Origin: Aricia agestis
Lineage: Eukaryota; Arthropoda; Insecta; Lepidoptera; Lycaenidae
Assembly: GCF_905147365.1 (NCBI RefSeq)
Contig: NC_056409.1
Span: 20,837,001-20,901,000 of the forward strand
Reading direction: 5' to 3'
DNA: 64,000 bases
The notes beneath the pieces were generated by a model. That model searched no databases. It saw only the letters and a list, made by a program, of their open reading frames with translations, and was not told where the DNA came from. Each line of letters starts with the position of its first letter. Positions within the stretch are counted from its first letter, which is position 1. Shown here in pieces: positions 63,933-64,000 of this stretch. The translations under genes and the position numbers were made by a program.

Positions 63933-64000
63933 TTAATATTGTTAGGGAAAATGGATAAAAAATCATAAATAAACATTAATTAGTGTATACAACATGACCA

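Overview
The window reads as a stretch of a lepidopteran (moth or butterfly) nuclear chromosome: AT-rich, intergenic or intronic, with no host gene that can be supported. The lepidopteran assignment is inferred from repeat content: RTE-like short retroelement tails starting ACTAGCTG, tRNA-derived SINEs, the 'AAGTGCGAG...GGGTTCC' family, a poly-A retroposon with a GTCACCTGATGG core, and a Kabuki/CsRn1-like Gypsy element. All real protein-coding capacity belongs to transposable elements.

Layout. 1-19,100: mostly single-copy-looking AT-rich DNA with short inverted-repeat elements (MITEs). It also holds a hAT-like element at 2832-4334 that contains a broken LINE ORF1, a compound array of RTE-like tails with (GACA)n microsatellites at 9352-11932, and a perfect 58-bp palindrome at 16028-16085. 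19,338-28,622: a complete-looking 9.3-kb Ty3/Gypsy LTR retrotransposon on the + strand, with 1.52-kb LTRs, gag and protease-RT-RNase H-integrase. It sits inside an older poly-A retroposon and is flanked by a 4-bp duplication, CGGT. 28,700-50,900: scattered SINEs, MITEs and foldbacks, including one MITE inserted in another with a perfect 8-bp target duplication, and a cluster of palindromic CCACGACGCG units next to a triplicated SINE tail. 50,924-55,988: a second complete-looking LTR element on the - strand, 5.1 kb with 515-bp LTRs and a Kabuki/CsRn1-type CHCC gag finger. 55,989-58,300: an unusual cluster of the iterated motif CACCGATATGATAAA. 58,300-64,000: three-copy and single-copy MITEs, RTE-like tails, and a second iterated motif (AACTAATAGATGACA) at the right edge.

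How the genes work together. In both LTR elements gag and pol overlap with pol in the -1 frame, pol has no usable ATG near its start, and a canonical -1 slippery heptamer (A AAA AAC or G GGA AAC) lies directly before the gag stop. Both elements therefore probably make Gag and a smaller amount of Gag-Pol by -1 ribosomal frameshifting. LTR pairs are nearly identical (one substitution plus one 1-bp indel by eye in the first, one substitution in the second), all catalytic residues looked for are present, and neither has an env-like ORF. Both look recently inserted and possibly still mobile.
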